From: an uncultured Verrucomicrobiota bacterium | Lineage (GTDB): Bacteria; Verrucomicrobiota; Verrucomicrobiia; Chthoniobacterales; SZAS-18 | Direction of reading: 5' to 3' | Assembly: GCA_937871685.1 (NCBI GenBank) | Contig: CALMOL010000370.1 | Location: 1-8,313, forward strand | Length of the DNA: 8,313 nt | Shown: piece by piece, positions 7,301 to 8,313 of the stretch | Position numbering within the stretch: position 1 is the first letter of the stretch | Layout of the letters: every line of letters begins with the position of its first letter | The notes under the pieces: model-generated | What the model saw: only the letters and a program-made list of their open reading frames with translations | Database searches by the model: none | What the model was told of the DNA's origin: nothing | Program-made: the position numbers and the translations under genes

Positions 7301-7631
7301 CGTGCGGATCGAGCCAAAGGTCGTAGGCCGGCAGGTGGACGCCGCGCTCGAAGCGCACCTCGATGGGAGGGAAGGGCCGAGAAGATGGAGGATGGAAGAT
7401 GGCATGGGGCGCATCGGGCGGCGCAGCCTCGAATCCGCGTGCGGGCAGCGCCGAGGATTCGACGACAGGTAGTGGCGTGCCTCCTGGCTGCGTTCCCGAA
7501 TCGCCCACCGGCTCCCTGCCATCCTCCCTCTTCCATCCTCTCGGTCCCTTCTCTGACTCATCCAGGGCTGCGTCGCGCGGGGGCAGAGAAGCGTTTGACA
7601 GCACCCCAGAACGTCCGATTTCTGGCCCCAT
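4398..7631 (-). CDS. Fused ligase-associated MBL-fold exonuclease and ATP-dependent DNA ligase
   Basis: One open frame joins two DNA-repair enzymes. Numbering from the ATG at 7631, residues 90-414 are a metallo-beta-lactamase/beta-CASP nuclease of the ligase-associated exonuclease type: metal motif SHAHADH (H120, H122, D124, H125), H175 in AGHIVGS, D198 in YTGDF, SDHADY (D361, H362), H384 in LHGSARQF. Residues 484-1077 are an ATP-dependent ligase: N-terminal helical domain, adenylation motif KFDGVR with nucleophile K767, motif III WDGEV (818-822), motif IV EGLIAKD (924-930), motif V WLKFKK (944-949), then an OB domain. An acidic low-complexity insert lies at about 655-693. In many bacteria these are separate neighbouring genes acting in end processing and sealing. 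Residues 30-85 and about 418-474 are encoded by repeat copies C and B. The start is uncertain: ATG 7631 leads through copy C, while GTG 7358 begins at the conserved domain. The frame stays open to 7844, but that overlaps the divergent gene. Whether one or two proteins are made is not settled. Confidence 0.85.
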   Translation of the reverse strand: MGPEIGRSGVLSNASLPPRDAALDESEKGPRGWKREDGREPVGDSGTQPGGTPLPVVESSALPARGFEAAPPDAPHAIFHPPSSRPFPPIEVRFERGVHLPAYDLWLDPHDDRPRAFVSHAHADHLGKHGEVIVSEETATLMRARSSAGESEHRLRFRAPFVWNGAELTLLPAGHIVGSAMLHLRDLATGATLLYTGDFKLRPGLSSEPAEVRPAHTLITETTFGRPIFRFPPTEQVVAQVVEWCREGLAEGAVPVLFGYSLGKGQEIICALARAGLEPMLHGAVHKMTEVVRSLRPDFPPAERYDPARVQGKVLVCPPSAAGSRMILRLPKRRTAMLTGWALQPGAAFRYQCDEAFPLSDHADYPDLLRLVEMVQPRRVLTLHGSARQFAADLRRRGVEAWALGEENQMDLTLTEKDREDGGWRTAADASGDVTSNTRERGASESTHDGDETLGRGAGSTADSLPSSLFHPLGLSASIAPTAFSRFTRVLDELAATASKLKKTAILAEWLRELPDAELEIAARGLTGRVFARSEERTLQAGGAIVWRALLVAGRFTEEELRRFSVGHGDLASTAREALADRTAPEPWTLGEARKFFEEVEAARGPARKGDLLSDRLARLGAPEAGALIKLLSGDLRIGLKEGLVEDAVAAAFDPTARDEKPETNDSKVAENSLAGDKSEGNAAAETDAPEAPKFVERVREANQLTGDIGRTAVLARQGRLGEAALALFQPVRVMLASPEPDAAAMWARHMETAGGQAGDPAWLEDKFDGVRAQVHAGAGGRCEIYTRDLRRVTGQFEEVAHAARAWAAANPGRSAVWDGEVLAFAEGKALTFFDLQKRLGRQSEPDLFAAAGGSGAAVPVSFSAFDLLSLDGETLLRQPLRERRAKLDAMELPANFRRVEVQSAHSADAVETAFAAARARGSEGLIAKDPASLYAPGRRGLAWLKFKKELATIDAVIIGAEWGHGKRHKLLSDYTFAVRDDATGALLSIGKAYSGLTDVEIGALTEELLGLTLETKGKYHVVEPRVVLEIAFDSIQPSTRHKSGLAMRFPRIKGIRRDKTPAEADTVSAARRIAGL
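6211..6378 (+). repeat. Inverted-repeat element, copy B (168 bp), inside the exonuclease-ligase frame
   Basis: The ends 6211-6238 and 6351-6378 are reverse complements over 28 bases with three mismatches, starting CCGAGAGGATGGA as in the other copies. The core in plus orientation aligns with the minus-strand core of copies A and C (GCGCGTATTCGAGG against ACGCGGATTCGAGG), so B is inverted relative to them and to the gene it sits in. It lies between the last exonuclease residues (QMDLTL) and the first ligase residues (FSRFTRVLDEL). Its 168 bases are exactly 56 codons with no stop in the host frame, encoding a linker that starts DREDGGWRTAA and ends DSLPSSLFHPLG. On the right the GAGAAGGA extension reaches about 6390. 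Confidence 0.85.
7377..7544 (-). repeat. Inverted-repeat element, copy C (168 bp), at the front of the exonuclease-ligase frame
   Basis: The ends 7377-7404 and 7517-7544 are reverse complements over 28 bases with four mismatches. The element occupies the divergent region between the exported protein (7630) and the first conserved exonuclease residues (IEVRFERG at 7364). In the minus frame it is open for all 56 codons and reads GPRGWKREDGRE...HAIFHPPSSRPF. A plus-strand frame through it also stays open into the exported protein. It occupies the place where the exonuclease start codon and its ribosome-binding site would be expected. Confidence 0.85.
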
Positions 7632-8151
7632 GTTCAACCTGCGCACGCGTGCGCGCCGCGTCATTTTCGGTGCGGCGCTTCTCCTTTTTTCCGCGCTGGC
7701 TGCGCCCAGCGTGCCTGGCGCCGTGCCGGGGAAGGACGGCGACGGCGACCTCGCCTTCCGCAAGGTGAAGCTCTTCTTCCTGGAGAGCGACCGCCGCTCG
7801 CCGGTGAACTCGGGCCTGGACCGCTCGGTGGAGTTCGAGCGCAAGCGCGCCCTCTACGGCGCGATCACCCCGAGCGATCAGCGCGAGCGCTACGGCAATT
7901 ACTTCACCTTCTTCTGGGACGCGCGGCGCCGCGCCGACGTGACGGTGCGCCTCGAATACCTCCAGCAGCACCTCGGCCCCGAGGTCCAGCGGAAGGAACA
8001 GCGCGTGAGCGGCGCCTTCGGTCGTCAGGTCAATCGCTTCCAGGTCCTCGGCGACGACTACCTCCAATACGGCCGCGTCCTGGCTTGGCGCGCCCAGCTC
8101 ATCGAGAACGGCCGCGTGGTGAGCGAGCGGCGCTCCTATCTCTGGCGATGA
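7630..8151 (+). CDS. Uncharacterised exported protein, 173 aa
   Basis: The ATG at 7630 opens a clear signal peptide: MFNLRTRARR basic region, VIFGAALLLFSALAA hydrophobic region, cleavage probably near residues 25-30. The mature part begins with a charged segment (KVKLFFLESDRRSPVN). It ends in alternating strands (YFTFFWDARRRADVTVRLEYLQ; NRFQVLGDDYLQYGRVLAWRAQLIENGRVVSERRSYLW) that suggest a small beta-sandwich. I recall similar C-termini in uncharacterised Verrucomicrobia proteins but know no function. The frame continues upstream to 7363 through repeat copy C; the signal peptide decides for 7630. A TTGACA at 7595-7600 could be a -35 box, but the matching -10 is poor and would leave almost no leader. 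Its ATG overlaps the minus-strand ATG of the exonuclease-ligase frame (7631-7629). Confidence 0.78.
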   Translation: MFNLRTRARRVIFGAALLLFSALAAPSVPGAVPGKDGDGDLAFRKVKLFFLESDRRSPVNSGLDRSVEFERKRALYGAITPSDQRERYGNYFTFFWDARRRADVTVRLEYLQQHLGPEVQRKEQRVSGAFGRQVNRFQVLGDDYLQYGRVLAWRAQLIENGRVVSERRSYLWR

Positions 8152-8169
8152 GGGAGGGGAGGGGGAGGG
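8152..8169 (+). other. G-quadruplex-type motif directly after the exported protein stop
   Basis: Four G-runs of 3, 4, 5 and 3 separated by single A residues begin at the first base after the TGA stop (8149-8151). This meets the usual pattern for a very stable short-loop quadruplex on the plus strand, in the mRNA 3' end. It might influence termination or transcript stability. This is a sequence match only. Confidence 0.55.
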
Positions 8170-8190
8170 TGAATGGCTGAGGGTTGAGAG

Positions 8191-8313
8191 ATGGCGACGC
8201 GGCGCGTAGTTCCGCTGGTGCCGCCGGCAGGCTCCCTGAGGTTGAGAAATCTTTGCGCTGGGGATAATCCAGAAGCAGGTGCGCTGTCGAAGGGATTTGC
8301 AGGTCAATATACG
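8191..8313 (+). other. Right-end region with an uncertain open frame running off the window
   Basis: From the ATG at 8191, preceded by GAGGGTTGAGAG, 41 codons stay open to the window end (MATRRVVPLVPPAGSLRLRNL...). The peptide is not recognised and its composition is not persuasive, so it may be chance. The stretch also contains an imperfect direct repeat (8177-8192 and 8236-8250, CTGAGGGTTGAGAGAT-like) and the short palindrome TGCCGCCGGCA (8219-8229). Nothing else is seen between 8170 and the end. Confidence 0.2.

Noticed and set aside
7595..7623. Sigma-70 promoter with TTGACA at 7595-7600
   Set aside because: The -35 match is perfect but the -10 position (ATTTCT) is poor, and transcription would begin almost at the ATG; not listed as a feature.
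7632..7844. N-terminal extension of the exonuclease-ligase frame to ATG 7844
   Set aside because: It would overlap 213 bases of the exported protein, and the peptide (MRSNSTERSRPEFTGERR...) is low-complexity with no family resemblance.

Overview
The window is GC-rich bacterial DNA that looks like chromosomal sequence from a Verrucomicrobiota-type bacterium, perhaps close to Opitutaceae. That placement is an inference from gene content and style: a small protein built around a DGREYPV segment, an exported protein ending in a beta-rich 'ENGRVVSERRSYLW' tail, a YitL/CvfB-type protein, and an exonuclease-ligase pair. No RNA gene, CRISPR array, phage gene or transposase was seen. The high GC content leaves long spurious open frames on the opposite strand of nearly every real gene.

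Layout. On the left, minus strand, is the 5' part of a D-alanyl-D-alanine carboxypeptidase (1-695, cut by the window edge), with a 69-residue uncharacterised protein just upstream (747-956). Divergent from these, plus strand, are an ABC-transporter ATPase of the LolD/MacB type with no permease beside it (1010-1711) and a CvfB-like S1/winged-helix RNA-binding protein (1814-2656). On the right, minus strand, a single open frame fuses a ligase-associated metallo-beta-lactamase-fold exonuclease to an ATP-dependent DNA ligase (4398 to about 7631). It is followed downstream by an agmatine deiminase (3141-4205). A small exported protein (7630-8151, plus) diverges from the exonuclease. The last 160 bases hold a G-run motif and an uncertain open frame.

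Two repeat systems stand out. First, the gap between the convergent cvfB and agmatine deiminase genes (2657-3140) contains about 15 copies of an 8-base palindrome-like motif (CCCGAGGG or its complement CCCTCGGG). They are spaced 21-22 bases apart, and exactly 21 over the last five clear copies, where the two orientations alternate strictly. Three strong hairpins lie inside the array.

Second, three copies of a 168-176 bp element with 25-28 bp inverted-repeat ends lie at 4208-4383, 6211-6378 and 7377-7544. Each sits directly in front of a minus-strand domain: agmatine deiminase, ligase and exonuclease. The two copies in front of the ligase and exonuclease are exactly 168 bp (56 codons), contain no in-frame stop, and are read through by the exonuclease-ligase frame. 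Neither of those domains has its own ATG nearby. The elements therefore either became coding linkers or mark boundaries between originally separate genes. This is the most interesting feature of the window.

The functional genes cover peptidoglycan trimming, transport energisation, RNA binding, DNA repair and polyamine metabolism. They do not form one obvious pathway. Nothing in the coding content itself amounts to a new defence or biosynthetic system; the novelty lies in the repeats.
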